DNA of 64,000 nt from an uncultured Bacteroidales bacterium (GCA_900316675.1 ONDR01000005.1:158420-222419), one strand, 5' to 3'; shown: positions 52,945 through 62,719, counted from the first letter of the stretch. Made by a program: numbers and translations. The notes: a model not told the origin generated them from the letters alone.

Positions 52945-52982
52945 AGTCCTTTTTGCGCCCTTTATGGCCCGCAGGAAGGACT
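52945..52982 (+). promoter_or_regulatory. Leader hairpin of rpsF, candidate S6:S18 binding site
   Basis: AGTCCTT (52945-52951) pairs with AAGGACT (52976-52982), enclosing an inner TGCG/CGCA stem with a CCG in its 3' side. The rpsF leaders of many bacteria hold a conserved hairpin with an exposed CCG that binds the S6:S18 complex for autoregulation. Position and CCG fit, but the full consensus was not checked. Confidence 0.6.
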
Positions 52983-53014
52983 AAATATTTAATTTACAAT
53001 TAATTACAAACAAA

Positions 53015-53365
53015 ATGATCAAACAGTACGAGACCGTTTTCATTGCAACTCCCGTTTTGTCTGAGGCCCAGATGAAGGAAGCGGTTGCCAAGTACGTTAG
53101 CTTCATCAAAGACAACGGTGGTGAAGTAGTGTACGAAGAGAACTGGGGTCTTAAGCAGCTGGCTTATCCTATCCAGCACAAGACATCCGGTTTCTATTAT
53201 CTTATCGAATTCAAGGCTGACACCCAGCTTGTAGCAGCTCTTGAGACCCAGTATCATCGTGACGAGCGCATCATCCGCTTCCTTACCGTCGCTCTTGACA
53301 AGGACGCAGTCGCTTACGCAGAGAAGAGAAGGGCTAACCGCCAGGCTAAGGCTCAGCAGGCATAA
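53015..53365 (+). CDS. rpsF: 30S ribosomal protein S6
   Basis: The 116-residue protein has the S6 pattern: [40 protein letters not shown] and [17 protein letters not shown]. The C-terminus is Lys/Ala-rich. It is the first gene of the S6-S18-L9 operon with a leader that may bind S6:S18. Confidence 0.97.
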   Translation: MIKQYETVFIATPVLSEAQMKEAVAKYVSFIKDNGGEVVYEENWGLKQLAYPIQHKTSGFYYLIEFKADTQLVAALETQYHRDERIIRFLTVALDKDAVAYAEKRRANRQAKAQQA

Positions 53366-53382
53366 TAAAGGAGGAAAGAATT

Positions 53383-53655
53383 ATGGCAAATGCACAGAAC
53401 AGCGAAATCCGCTATCTCAACCCTCCTACCGTAGAGGTTAGAAAGAAGAAATACTGCCGTTTCAAAAGGGCAGGTATCAAGTATGTAGATTACAAGGATC
53501 CTGAGTTCCTCAAGAAGTTCCTCAATGAGCAGGGTAAGATTCTTCCCCGTCGTCTCACCGGTACTTCCCTGAAGTTCCAGCGCAAGGTTGCCCAGGCTAT
53601 CAAGAGAGCACGCTCCCTGGCCCTTCTTCCTTACGTAACAGACCTTCTTAAATAA
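53383..53655 (+). CDS. rpsR: 30S ribosomal protein S18
   Basis: The 90-residue protein has [44 protein letters not shown] and LALLPYVTD, the S18 core. It begins 17 bases after rpsF and pairs with S6 in the platform of the small subunit. Confidence 0.97.
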   Translation: MANAQNSEIRYLNPPTVEVRKKKYCRFKRAGIKYVDYKDPEFLKKFLNEQGKILPRRLTGTSLKFQRKVAQAIKRARSLALLPYVTDLLK

Positions 53656-53669
53656 TAGGAGATAGCACT

Positions 53670-54116
53670 ATGGAAATCATTCTTAAGAAAGATGTGGCCA
53701 ACTTGGGTCACGCAGATGACGTAGTAAAGGTAAAGAAAGGCTACGCAGTCAACTATCTCATCCCTCAGGGTTTTGCAACTCTCGCAACTCCTTCAGCTCT
53801 TAAGCAGCACGCAGAGACTATCAAGCAGCGCGCTCACAAAGAGGCTAAGAAGGTTGCTGACGCAGAGGCACTCGCAGCAAAGGTTAGCTCAATGCTCCTT
53901 AAGGTTGCTGTTAAGGTTAGCGAGACCGGTAAGATTTACGGTAGCGTTACCACAGCTCAGCTTGCAGAGGCTTTCGTAGCAGCTGGCGTAGAGGTTGACA
54001 AGAAGGACATCACCATTCTCGCAGAGGAAGTGAAGGAGCTTGGCACCTACGAGGCAGAGGTTAAGTGCTACAAGGCTGTCAAAGGCAACTTCAAGTTCGA
54101 GGTTGTAGCCGAGTAA
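53670..54116 (+). CDS. rplI: 50S ribosomal protein L9
   Basis: The 148-residue protein starts MEIILKKDVANLGHADDVVKVKKGYAVNYLIP, the L9 N-terminal domain, followed by the long connecting helix and the C-terminal domain. It ends the operon and is followed by a strong terminator. Confidence 0.97.
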   Translation: MEIILKKDVANLGHADDVVKVKKGYAVNYLIPQGFATLATPSALKQHAETIKQRAHKEAKKVADAEALAAKVSSMLLKVAVKVSETGKIYGSVTTAQLAEAFVAAGVEVDKKDITILAEEVKELGTYEAEVKCYKAVKGNFKFEVVAE

Positions 54117-54138
54117 TCAGCACACTACTGAATACTTT

Positions 54139-54176
54139 AAAATAATGGATGACCAAATGGTCATCCATTATTTTTT
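54139..54176. terminator. Bidirectional intrinsic terminator
   Basis: A 16-bp perfect stem (54139-54154 with 54159-54174), loop AAAT, followed by TTTTTT on the plus strand and matching A-run on the other side. It serves the rplI operon and the convergent synthetase gene. Confidence 0.92.
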
Positions 54177-55817
54177 GTCTTTGTATTTGAAGCGTCTGAT
54201 CTTGTGTGTGGCGGTTTTCTCGAAGTCTTCTTTCATCGCCTCCACATCGCCAATCTTGCTCTGTTTGCTAACGTGCTTGTTGACGTAGTCCAGCAGCGCC
54301 TGCTTCTTGGCGTTCAGGTCTTCGAAGAACTTGTCTTCACGGGCCTGGTCCCAGTTGATGAAGTCGTCGTCGAACTTAACCAGGGCTACAAGCTTGCCGT
54401 CGCGTTCTACCACAAGGGATTCGTTCACGCCCTCGGCGCTGTTGATAACCTGCTCTATTTCTTCAGGATAGATGTTTTCTCCGGACGGGCCTACAATCAT
54501 GTTGCCAAGACGGCCTTTAATATAGAACCGGCCCTTTTCGTCCATGCAGGCAAGGTCGTGGGTGCGGAACCATCCATCGTCAGTGATGACGCTCTTGGTG
54601 CGCTCCGGGTCTTTGTAGTAGCCCAGCATCACGTTGTCTCCGCGCACGATAATCTCGCCCTCACCGGTCTTGGGATCCACATTCTGCAGTTTGACCTCGA
54701 TGCCCCAGGCCGGTACGCCTATTGACCCGACAACCGTCTTGCCAACGCAGGCATTGGTGATAAGCGGAGCGGTTTCTGTAAGTCCGTAGCCGATGGCGTA
54801 GGGGAAGCCGGCCTTCTTAAGGAAGGCTTCGACGGTTGAATCCAGCTTACTGCCACCCACTCCGAAGAACTTCAGCTTGCCTCCGAAGCTGCTTTTCAGC
54901 CTGCGGCCGACCAACTTGTACAGCAACCAAGGCATGTGGTCCTTCATCCATGAAAGGACGCGGCTGCGGTCGATGGTAGGGGATATATTGGATTTGTATA
55001 TCTTTTCTATGATAAGGGGGACGGAGCACATGATTGTGGGCCTTACATCCTTCATAGCCTTCATCAGCACGGATGGTGTCGGGGGCTTGTGAAGATAGTA
55101 GACGCATGCGCCCACGTAAAGCGGATACAGCACTGCCAGCGCCAGTTCGTAGGTATGGGACATCGGCAATATGGACAGCCATCTGTCTTTTTTGCCGGCC
55201 TTCTGTGCATGGTAGGCCTCCACAACATTCTGGCAGAAGTTGCGATGGCTAAGCATTACGCCCTTGGCGTTGCCGGAAGTACCTGATGTATAGATAATTG
55301 CGGCAAGGTCGTCCGGCTGCGGGGCTTTAACCCAACCCTCGCAGGTAAAGGCGGACTCGTCCTTTTTGATTAGGTTTAGGGTGTCTATGTCAAATACAAG
55401 AGTGAGTTTGTTCATGCATTCCTGTGACACCTTGGAAAGGAATCTCTGAGAAACGAACAAAACCTTTGTATTTGAATGAGTTAGGATGTTGGTAACCTCG
55501 CTTTCCGACGAATCCGGAAGTATGGGGACCGATACCCTGCCAAAGGGAACCGTCGCAAACAGGGCTACGGTCCAGTTGGGCATGTTCTGGGACAGGATTG
55601 CAACCTTGTCTCCGGCCTTGATGCCGAACCTGGACATCCTGTGGGACAAGTCCAGGCATTTGTGACGGAAATCGCCGTAGGTGTAGCCACCGGTGCCGTC
55701 GGTATATGAGGACAGCTTCCTTTTCTCAAAGGCAACTGTCGAAAAGTCAAACAACTTCGCAAGAGTGGTGATCGTTGTCTCGCGATTCCTTTTTATCCTC
55801 CTGTAGTAACTGTTCAT
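54168..55817 (-). CDS. AMP-dependent (long-chain fatty acid) CoA ligase
   Basis: The 549-residue protein has the ANL superfamily motifs: YTSGTSGNAKGVMLSH (P-loop), YGLTETAPL, and GWFRTHDLACMDEKGRFYIKGR, and a C-terminal Lys in THKIRRFKYK. It activates a carboxylic acid with ATP and CoA. The acyltransferase gene lies directly upstream with no spacer, suggesting lipid synthesis or fatty-acid recycling. Confidence 0.92.
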   Translation of the reverse strand: MNSYYRRIKRNRETTITTLAKLFDFSTVAFEKRKLSSYTDGTGGYTYGDFRHKCLDLSHRMSRFGIKAGDKVAILSQNMPNWTVALFATVPFGRVSVPILPDSSESEVTNILTHSNTKVLFVSQRFLSKVSQECMNKLTLVFDIDTLNLIKKDESAFTCEGWVKAPQPDDLAAIIYTSGTSGNAKGVMLSHRNFCQNVVEAYHAQKAGKKDRWLSILPMSHTYELALAVLYPLYVGACVYYLHKPPTPSVLMKAMKDVRPTIMCSVPLIIEKIYKSNISPTIDRSRVLSWMKDHMPWLLYKLVGRRLKSSFGGKLKFFGVGGSKLDSTVEAFLKKAGFPYAIGYGLTETAPLITNACVGKTVVGSIGVPAWGIEVKLQNVDPKTGEGEIIVRGDNVMLGYYKDPERTKSVITDDGWFRTHDLACMDEKGRFYIKGRLGNMIVGPSGENIYPEEIEQVINSAEGVNESLVVERDGKLVALVKFDDDFINWDQAREDKFFEDLNAKKQALLDYVNKHVSKQSKIGDVEAMKEDFEKTATHKIRRFKYKDKK

Positions 55818-56378
55818 CTAGTGCGTGATATAGCCCTGAGGGTGCTTTCCCTTAAGGCCCATGTTTTCATACATAGCCTGAATCCTGTCGGTATCCTTGC
55901 GGGCGTCGTCCGTCAGTTCAACCTTTTCTCCGCGGCCGACGCGTTTGGTACCCCAGTCAAAGAAGCCCATATATACGGGGCAGTCTACGGCTTTTGCTAT
56001 TGTGTGATAACCGGTTTTCCATTTCTTTACCGGCTTGCGGGTGCCCTCGGGGGCGATGGCCAGGATAAAGGTATCGTCCTTTTCCATCTCGTCAATAAGA
56101 CCTTTGACCATTGCGGTAGCGTTGCTCCTGTCGGTGGGAATGGCTCCCATCTTGCGAAGCACCGGTCCAAGGGGCCAGAAGAAGAATTCTTTCTTGATCA
56201 TGACCTTGGCCTTGCCGGCATTGAACTGTGTATAAAACAGATAGGAGACTACAAAGTCCATGATAGAGGTATGAGGCACACCAAGGATGATGGCCTTTTT
56301 CTCCGGTACGGGACCGCCAACGGTAGTCCATCCCATCTTACGCAGCATCCAGCCGCAGAATTTTGCCCAACGTGTCAT
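55818..56378 (-). CDS. 1-acyl-sn-glycerol-3-phosphate acyltransferase-like protein
   Basis: The 186-residue protein has the HxxxxD motif HTSIMD (36-41) and the EGTRK block in IAPEGTRKPVKKW, which define the PlsC family. It would acylate a lysophospholipid at the membrane. Its stop overlaps the start region of the CoA ligase, so the pair probably works in series. Confidence 0.9.
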   Translation of the reverse strand: MTRWAKFCGWMLRKMGWTTVGGPVPEKKAIILGVPHTSIMDFVVSYLFYTQFNAGKAKVMIKKEFFFWPLGPVLRKMGAIPTDRSNATAMVKGLIDEMEKDDTFILAIAPEGTRKPVKKWKTGYHTIAKAVDCPVYMGFFDWGTKRVGRGEKVELTDDARKDTDRIQAMYENMGLKGKHPQGYITH

Positions 56379-56383
56379 GATGC

Positions 56384-58306
56384 TTAAATGTTAACGTCGT
56401 CCAGTTCCTCGGCTGACCTCAGATTCTGGCGAATAAAGTTCTGTCTGTCAATAGTATTCGCGCCCATGTAGAACTCCATGATATCCTGGATGGATTCTTC
56501 GTCAGAGAGCTTTACCAGGTCAAGGCGCATATTTTCACCAATGAAATCTACAAACTCGCTGGAAGAAATCTCGCCCAAACCTTTGAATCGGGTAATCTCT
56601 ACACCGGTCTTGAGGGCCTTTACAGCTTCTTCTTTTTCTTCTATGCTGTAGCAGTAGCGGGTCTCTTTCTTGTTGTGCACGCGGAAGAGGGGAGTCTGCA
56701 GAATGTGAACGTGCTCGCGGCGGATAAGGTCCGGATAGTACTTCATGAAGAAGGTTAGAACCAGCATGCGGATGTGCATCCCGTCGTCATCGGCATCGGT
56801 TGCGACTATTATGTTGTTGTAGCGAAGGTCTTCAAGATCCTCTTCTACGCCGAGTGCTGATATCAGCAGGTTAAGTTCTTCATTTTCAGCTACTTTGCGG
56901 CGGCTTTCCTTGTAGCAGTTTATAGGCTTGCCCCTAAGGCTGAAGACGGCCTGGGTGTTGGCGTTGCGCACCTTGGTGATGGTTCCGCTTGCAGAATCAC
57001 CCTCCGTGATGAAGATGCTTGTGGCCTCGCGCAGCTCTTCCTTATCCTTTGCTACTTTCTCGTTGAAGTGGTATTTGCAGTCGCGCAGCTTCTTGTTGTA
57101 GACATTCGCGCGTTTGTTCTTCTCACGGGTCTTTTTCTGGATGCCGGCAATCTCTTCGCGCTCTTTCTGGGATTCGCGAATCTTCTGCTCCAGTGCGGGA
57201 ACTATCTCTTTGTGCATGTGCAGATAGTTGTCCAGCTTCCTGGAAATGAAGTCGTTGATGAAGGCCCTGATTGTGGGGCCGCGGTCTATCTGGCGGCTTC
57301 CGTCCTCGTTGATGATGTACTTGCCCTCTGCATCCTTCATCTCTTTCTCCCACATGTAGGTAGAGCCAAGTTTGGTCTTGGCCTGGCCTTCGAAGATAGG
57401 CTCCTGAATGTGGACGCTAACTGCTCCTACAACGCCCTGACGGCAATCTTCCGGCTTGTAATCCTTCTTGAAGAAGTCTTTAAGCGTCTTTGCGATTGCC
57501 TCCCTGAATGCTGCCAGGTGGGTTCCGCCGTCGCGGGTGTTCTGGCCATTCACAAATGAGGATATGTTTTCTCCGTAGGCGTTGCCGTGAGTAAGTACAA
57601 TTTCTATGTCTTCGTCTTCCAGGTGGATGGGGGCGTAGAGCGGGGTCTCCGTAAGGTTCTCGTTCACAAGGTCCAGAAGACCGTTCTCGCTCTTGTATGT
57701 TGTGCCGTTGTAAACCAGGGCAAGACCTTTCTTAAGGTAAGAATAGTTCTTTACCATGGTTTCTACGTAGTCGTTGTGGTACTCGTAGCGGCCGAACAGT
57801 TCTACGTCAGGGGTAAAGCGGACATAGGTTCCGTTCTTTTCCGTTGTGAGGCCCTTGCCGCTGTCCTTGAGCTCACCGAAGGCGTACTTTGCCCAGGAGC
57901 TTTCTCCGTCGCGGAAGGATTCTACATAGAAGGACGATGAGCAGGCGTTTACGGCTTTGGTACCCACACCGTTAAGGCCGACGGCTTTCTTGAATGCGAC
58001 GTCGTCGAACTTACCGCCGGTGTTCAGCTGGCTGGTGGCTTTGACCACTGAGTCAAGGGGAATACCACGGCCGTAGTCACGTACCGTGACCTCGTTGCCG
58101 ACGATGTCTATCTTGACTTGTTTGCCGAAGCCCATGGAGTACTCGTCAATAGAGTTGTCCACGATTTCTTTAAGCAGCACATAGATTCCGTCGCCGGGGT
58201 TGTCTCCGTTGCCCAGACGTCCGATGTACATACCGGGTCTGCGCCGGATGTGCTCTATGCCTTCCAGCGTGCGTATGTTGTCGTCAGTATACTTTACTTC
58301 TGCCAT
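56384..58306 (-). CDS. parE: DNA topoisomerase IV subunit B (ParE-type)
   Basis: From ATG 58306 the product is 640 residues. It has the GHKL ATPase (EIVDNSIDEYSMG, DYGRGIPLDSV, GLNGVGTKAVNA), the transducer domain and a Toprim domain with TEGDSASG and DADDDGMHIR, and the ending MGANTIDRQNFIRQNL. The short length and this ending favour ParE over GyrB. It opens duplex DNA for strand passage with ParC, whose gene is not adjacent. A frame from 58351 would add 15 residues over the promoter. Confidence 0.9.
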   Translation of the reverse strand: MAEVKYTDDNIRTLEGIEHIRRRPGMYIGRLGNGDNPGDGIYVLLKEIVDNSIDEYSMGFGKQVKIDIVGNEVTVRDYGRGIPLDSVVKATSQLNTGGKFDDVAFKKAVGLNGVGTKAVNACSSSFYVESFRDGESSWAKYAFGELKDSGKGLTTEKNGTYVRFTPDVELFGRYEYHNDYVETMVKNYSYLKKGLALVYNGTTYKSENGLLDLVNENLTETPLYAPIHLEDEDIEIVLTHGNAYGENISSFVNGQNTRDGGTHLAAFREAIAKTLKDFFKKDYKPEDCRQGVVGAVSVHIQEPIFEGQAKTKLGSTYMWEKEMKDAEGKYIINEDGSRQIDRGPTIRAFINDFISRKLDNYLHMHKEIVPALEQKIRESQKEREEIAGIQKKTREKNKRANVYNKKLRDCKYHFNEKVAKDKEELREATSIFITEGDSASGTITKVRNANTQAVFSLRGKPINCYKESRRKVAENEELNLLISALGVEEDLEDLRYNNIIVATDADDDGMHIRMLVLTFFMKYYPDLIRREHVHILQTPLFRVHNKKETRYCYSIEEKEEAVKALKTGVEITRFKGLGEISSSEFVDFIGENMRLDLVKLSDEESIQDIMEFYMGANTIDRQNFIRQNLRSAEELDDVNI

Positions 58307-58367
58307 AAGCCTATTATGTCCTATCCTGCAAATATACCAATATTTTACCAAAAAATAAAAATATCAG

Positions 58368-58435
58368 CCGGATACTATACACCCCTGGGCTCATGATTCT
58401 TGGGTTTAAATCGCCCAGGGGTATATAGTATCCGG
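58368..58435. repeat. Foldback element 4 (conserved loop, unique arms)
   Basis: Arms 58368-58390 and 58413-58435 pair at 22 of 23 positions. The 22-base loop (58391-58412) reads, on the minus strand, GATTTAAACCCAAG followed by AATCATGA, a shorter version of the core in elements 1 and 2. It lies seven bases after the DUF1573 stop and 62 bases before the topoisomerase start; a T-rich stretch follows on the minus strand, so this copy may also terminate transcription. Confidence 0.8.
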
Positions 58436-58441
58436 AATTCT

Positions 58442-59527
58442 TTATTCTATAGCTCCGGAGATAAAGAGATTGACGATAGGACGGAGCGGCGAATTGGTAG
58501 TGAGAGTAACAATGATAACGACCTCGCCCTTAGGAAGCTTGTTAGTATCAACCTTGACCTTGAAAGAACCTTTGGCCCCCGGAGCCAACGACGGAAGCGC
58601 GCCGGGAACAGCAGCATCGTGATCAGCATCAGCCTTATACAAAACAAGCTTGCTCTTACCCGCATTGGAAAGCTCAAAAACAGCCTCCAGAGGCGTTCCG
58701 GCCTTGATTACCCCAAAGTTATAGGTACTGGCCGCCGCCATAGGCTGCGAAGCCTTCTCTTTCTGCTCTTTGGTCCAACCGGTAAAATCCTCCTTAGTGA
58801 AAGCCCAGAACTTCAGAACCTTACCCTGACGGCCACCGGCGACAGGAGTAGCATGGTACCAATTCTTGCCCCAAAGGCTCTTATCGGACTTGATGGTATA
58901 AATGAGCTTTGCAGTCTGTCCCGGTTCGATGGTGGCAGGATCAGTCTTGATGCTAAGGCTAGGAGAAACATCCTTGAAAGATACCGTCAGGGGCTTTTTG
59001 CCAAGATTCGCCACAAGGGTAAAATCGCTCCTCTCGCCACCCTGATTGATGTTGCCAACCTTGAAAGTATCCTCCTTCAAGCCAAGATCGCCGATACGGA
59101 TGGTGTAAATCTGGCTCAGCGGCTTCTTCTTTTCCATAACGTTGCCGCGAAGCCGCAGGATGACAGGCTTCTCAAGGGAAGAAATATACACGGTAAGCGT
59201 TTTCTCGAACGGATAAGCACCCTGATCGTTGGCGTAAGTGGCGGAAATGATGCCGGTAGCACCCTCCTTTACGGGCGACTTGGTCCAGGTGACATCGGTA
59301 CAACCGCAGGAAGACACCACCTGAAGGATGGCAAAAGGCCTGCTGCCAATATTCTTAACCTTGAACTCGCAGCTCTTGGGACCATCGGACAACATAAAAT
59401 CGCCAAAGTCATGAATAACTTTGTCGAACTGTGCGATGCCCTCTAACTCGACCGGCTTGCCACCCTGCGCCATTGCAACGCAGGCGCAAAGCAAGCTTGC
59501 CAAAACATATGCTACGAATCTCTTCAT
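58442..59527 (-). CDS. DUF1573 domain protein, exported
   Basis: From ATG 59527 the product is 361 residues with a signal peptide (MKRFVAYVLASLLCACVAMA). Two DUF1573 Ig-like repeats follow, each with FDKVIHDFGDFMLSDG-like starts and VVSSCGCTDV. A late YNFGVIKAGTPLEAVFELSN repeats the same idea. The family is envelope-associated in Bacteroidetes with no firm function. A start 14 codons earlier is possible. Confidence 0.85.
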   Translation of the reverse strand: MKRFVAYVLASLLCACVAMAQGGKPVELEGIAQFDKVIHDFGDFMLSDGPKSCEFKVKNIGSRPFAILQVVSSCGCTDVTWTKSPVKEGATGIISATYANDQGAYPFEKTLTVYISSLEKPVILRLRGNVMEKKKPLSQIYTIRIGDLGLKEDTFKVGNINQGGERSDFTLVANLGKKPLTVSFKDVSPSLSIKTDPATIEPGQTAKLIYTIKSDKSLWGKNWYHATPVAGGRQGKVLKFWAFTKEDFTGWTKEQKEKASQPMAAASTYNFGVIKAGTPLEAVFELSNAGKSKLVLYKADADHDAAVPGALPSLAPGAKGSFKVKVDTNKLPKGEVVIIVTLTTNSPLRPIVNLFISGAIE

Positions 59528-59583
59528 TTCTTTTGCCCTTTGGAGTGATATTTGCAAAAATCGGGTCAAAGTTGCCTATAAAT

Positions 59584-59615
59584 CTTGATTATTCAAATTT
59601 ATTCGCATATTTTTG
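59584..59615 (+). promoter_or_regulatory. Promoter of the ferredoxin gene
   Basis: CTTG (59584-59587), 20 bases, TATTTTTG (59608-59615), 39 bases upstream of the ferredoxin ATG. The -33 box deviates in its first base. Confidence 0.65.
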
Positions 59616-59654
59616 TATCCGTCAAGTTGAACAACAATTAAAAAAAGAATAACT

Positions 59655-59828
59655 ATGGCTTACAAAATCAACCCCGACGTATGCGTAGCATGCGGAACTT
59701 GCCAGGGAGAGTGCCCTGCAGGTGCAATTAAAGAAGGTGATGTTTACAGCATCGACCCTAACATCTGTCTTGACTGCGGTACATGCGCAAGCGTTTGCCC
59801 TACCGGCGCAATCGAAGCAGGTGAGTAA
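59655..59828 (+). CDS. 2[4Fe-4S] ferredoxin
   Basis: The 57-residue protein has two CxxCxxCxxxCP clusters: Cys10, 13, 16, 20 and Cys38, 41, 44, 48, each followed by PxGAI. This is the clostridial-type low-potential ferredoxin, an electron carrier for enzymes such as pyruvate:ferredoxin oxidoreductase. The gene is monocistronic, with its own promoter and terminator. Its small size makes it easy to miss. Confidence 0.95.
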   Translation: MAYKINPDVCVACGTCQGECPAGAIKEGDVYSIDPNICLDCGTCASVCPTGAIEAGE

Positions 59829-59849
59829 TTCACAAGTCTTGAAAAAATA

Positions 59850-59873
59850 AAGGCCGCTCAATCGAGCGGCCTT
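59850..59873. terminator. Bidirectional terminator
   Basis: AAGGCCGCTC, loop AATC, GAGCGGCCTT: a perfect 10-bp stem followed by ATTTGTT on the plus side and an A-rich run on the other. It lies between the convergent ferredoxin and M16 protease genes. Confidence 0.85.
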
Positions 59874-59878
59874 ATTTG

Positions 59879-62698
59879 TTATTCAGTAGTCTTACCCGGA
59901 CGCATCACAATGTCCACATAGTTTCCTGAATTAATAACCAATGAAAGAACATCCTTGATGTCCTGGGGAGTCAGTGACTTCACAGCTGCCTCATAATCAG
60001 CATCGCGGTTGAAACCGTACCTGTGGTAGTCTCTTACTACGCCAGCCCAGTAGCTGAGCTTCTCCCTGCTTTCAGGGATATTCTTCTCAAGGTTCTTCAA
60101 TGCCTTATCGAACTCGTCTGCGGTAGGACCGTCTGTAGCAAGCTTTGTAATGCCCTCGGTAGCAATCTCGCGCAGCTTGTCAGCAAGCTCCGGCTTGCAG
60201 TCGAAGTAAACCTGGACAACAGCGTAGCCCTTAGGCTCGAATGCCATATCAGCCATGCTCTGGGCGCCGTAGGTGCCGCCTTCCTCTTCACGAAGAGTGT
60301 TGGTGTACCTGATGCGAAGGATGTAGATGGCTGCATCAAGAGCGACGTCCTTCTTCCTGCTGTATTCAATAGGAGAGGAGTAAACCCTTGTAACGGTAGT
60401 CTTGGGAGTTTCCATATCTACGGTCACGTCTTCGATCCTATTGCCGGGAGCGACGTTCTTGTTCCAATCCTTGAACTCGGGAGCCTTCTTGCCTGCTGGC
60501 AGGGAGCCGATATACTTCTCTACCAGAGGCAGTACAACCTCGGGGTCGAAGTCACCGCTGATCTGGGCGGTAACGCCGGCGGCATCGGCAAACAGCATGC
60601 GGTAGTTCTTCTCTATGGTAGCAAGATTTGCTGATGCAAGGAGCTCCGGAGAGATGACGGTAATACGGGGATGGTTATTGTAAATAGTCTTCATTGCAAG
60701 CTTCTGGAACTTGTAGTTGGGCTGATTTACAATATTGGGGAGGATGGCCTCAAGCTGCTTGATGCCGGTGTTGAACTCTTCTTCATCGAAACGAGGCTGT
60801 GCGTAATAGAGGTATGCCAGCTGAAGGGCGGTTTCTACGTCCTTGGTGGTGCTGGATGCCTGAATGCCGTTCCTCAGGGAGTTGATGAACGGATTGACAG
60901 AAATGTTCTTTCCTGCCAGCATCTTGCCTACGGTGGTGTTGGAGAAGCCTGCTACGCCGGTATTTCCAAGATATGTAGAGAAGATAGTTCCGTTGAAGCT
61001 TGCCATGTCCTCTGTAGGGATGAGGCTTTCACCGCCGTTCTTTGAAATGTTGATGGTTACGCGGTCTTTCTGGATATCATTGCGGTAGAGGATAACCTTA
61101 ACTCCGTTGCCAAGGGTGTAGAGCTTTGCGCCGAAGGGATCGGTGCCGGTCTCTTTAGCCTTGCTGCCGGTGAGGCTTGCAGGATCGATGAACTCCTTGG
61201 GAAGTTCCTCTACTACGTTGGGTTTGATATCGGCTTCCTTAACTTCATTGACAACTTCTTTAATCTGCTCTACGGTAGGGCTTACAAGGCCTTCTTTCTC
61301 GGGTCCCTTGTAAAGGATGACCAGATTCTTGCCGTTGTCTGTGAGGGTCTTCAGGGACTCGTTTACAATAACGCTGTTAAGACCCTGGGCAAAGAGCATC
61401 TGTGCCCACTGGTACTCCTCTTTAGGGTCCATGTAGGACTCGTTCTCAAAGAAGTTATAGATAAGAGGATAAACAAGCTGTGAGTTCTCGCGGGTGTCGG
61501 CCTTGTTGGCGGCGGACTCGTACTGGGACAGGATTTCTTCCTTGGCACGGTTGAATTCGTCGTCGGTGATGCCGAATTTCTGAAGCTTTTCAACCTCGAT
61601 AAGGAAGGCCTTAAGGGCGCTGAGGGCTTCGCCTTCCTTTGCGGAAACGCCACCCATTACTGCCTCTGTGAACCTGTTGAGGTTGCCTATTCCAAGCTCT
61701 GCGGAAAGGAAGGGAGCGTCTGCCTTTGAGGTGATGTCGTTAAAGCGCTCCATCGCAACGTGAGATACGATTTCCTTAAGGGCGTCTGTCATCAGGGATT
61801 CGATGGTTCCGTTGAACTCCTTGGGCATGGCCTCTGACTCCCAAAGAACTTCGAAGCTTACTGAAGCTGCTTCCGGGTCGGTGATTACGCCAATGCGGGG
61901 CTCGTCAAAATCCTGGAAGGGGAAGGTGGCCTTGGGCTGGGGATTCTCTTCTTTGGGAATAGCGCCAAAGATTTCCTGAATCTTGCCTTCTACGTAGTCT
62001 ACGTCAACATCGCCAACTACGATAAATGCCTGCATGTCAGGATGATACCAGGTCTTGTAGAAGTTTACAAGGCTTTCGGGCTTGAAGCCAAGAAGGTTCT
62101 CCTGGCTGCCGATAAGTGTGCACTCGCCAAATTTATTGTCGCCGTAGTAGTAGGGAAGTGATTTCTCGTGCATTCTCCAGCTGGCGTTGCGGCGTGCGCG
62201 GCGCTCTTCTACTATGACTCCGCGTTCCTTGTCAATCTCTGCGGGGTCATTGGTAACGAAGTGTGCGTAGTTCTGCATTATCAGTATGCAGGTATCAATT
62301 ACGGTAGGGCGTACAAGCGGGATGTTGTTGAGCATGTAAACGGTCTGCTCTACGCCTGTGGCGGCGTTAACGTTTCCGCCGAATGAGGCGCCGATGCTCT
62401 GAAGCCAGTCAAGGATGCCCTTGCCGGGGAAGTCTTTTGTGCCGTTGAAGCACATGTGCTCCAGGAAGTGGGCGAGACCGTCCTGGTCAGGGGTTTCCTG
62501 AATTGCACCTACGTCGGTTGCAAGATAGAATTCCGCACGTCCTGCGGGTTTTTCGTTGTGCCTGATGTAGTAGGTAAGGCCGTTCTCCAGCTTACCTACT
62601 TTCACTGCCTTGTCGTTGGGAAGGCTGTGAAAAGTCTGCGCAAAACCGGCACTGGCAGCTATGGCCAATGCGGCAAGTGTCAATAGTAATTTTTTCAT
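59879..62698 (-). CDS. M16 zinc protease (pitrilysin family), exported
   Basis: The 939-residue protein has a signal peptide (MKKLLLTLAALAIAASAGFAQ) and the inverted zinc motif HFLEH (77-81) with a downstream Glu (EKERGVIVEE). Four M16 domains follow; the second half is the inactive partner half, as in the single-chain form. It would degrade peptides in the periplasm. Its 5' leader holds foldback element 3. Confidence 0.93.
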   Translation of the reverse strand: MKKLLLTLAALAIAASAGFAQTFHSLPNDKAVKVGKLENGLTYYIRHNEKPAGRAEFYLATDVGAIQETPDQDGLAHFLEHMCFNGTKDFPGKGILDWLQSIGASFGGNVNAATGVEQTVYMLNNIPLVRPTVIDTCILIMQNYAHFVTNDPAEIDKERGVIVEERRARRNASWRMHEKSLPYYYGDNKFGECTLIGSQENLLGFKPESLVNFYKTWYHPDMQAFIVVGDVDVDYVEGKIQEIFGAIPKEENPQPKATFPFQDFDEPRIGVITDPEAASVSFEVLWESEAMPKEFNGTIESLMTDALKEIVSHVAMERFNDITSKADAPFLSAELGIGNLNRFTEAVMGGVSAKEGEALSALKAFLIEVEKLQKFGITDDEFNRAKEEILSQYESAANKADTRENSQLVYPLIYNFFENESYMDPKEEYQWAQMLFAQGLNSVIVNESLKTLTDNGKNLVILYKGPEKEGLVSPTVEQIKEVVNEVKEADIKPNVVEELPKEFIDPASLTGSKAKETGTDPFGAKLYTLGNGVKVILYRNDIQKDRVTINISKNGGESLIPTEDMASFNGTIFSTYLGNTGVAGFSNTTVGKMLAGKNISVNPFINSLRNGIQASSTTKDVETALQLAYLYYAQPRFDEEEFNTGIKQLEAILPNIVNQPNYKFQKLAMKTIYNNHPRITVISPELLASANLATIEKNYRMLFADAAGVTAQISGDFDPEVVLPLVEKYIGSLPAGKKAPEFKDWNKNVAPGNRIEDVTVDMETPKTTVTRVYSSPIEYSRKKDVALDAAIYILRIRYTNTLREEEGGTYGAQSMADMAFEPKGYAVVQVYFDCKPELADKLREIATEGITKLATDGPTADEFDKALKNLEKNIPESREKLSYWAGVVRDYHRYGFNRDADYEAAVKSLTPQDIKDVLSLVINSGNYVDIVMRPGKTTE

Positions 62699-62719
62699 CA
62701 GTAGTATTTGTTTTTTGTC

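Noticed and set aside
58400..59446. Plus-strand frame of 348 codons beginning inside foldback element 4
   Set aside because: It is antisense to the DUF1573 gene, whose signal peptide and domains are clear. Its start lies in the repeat, so it is an artefact of the element.
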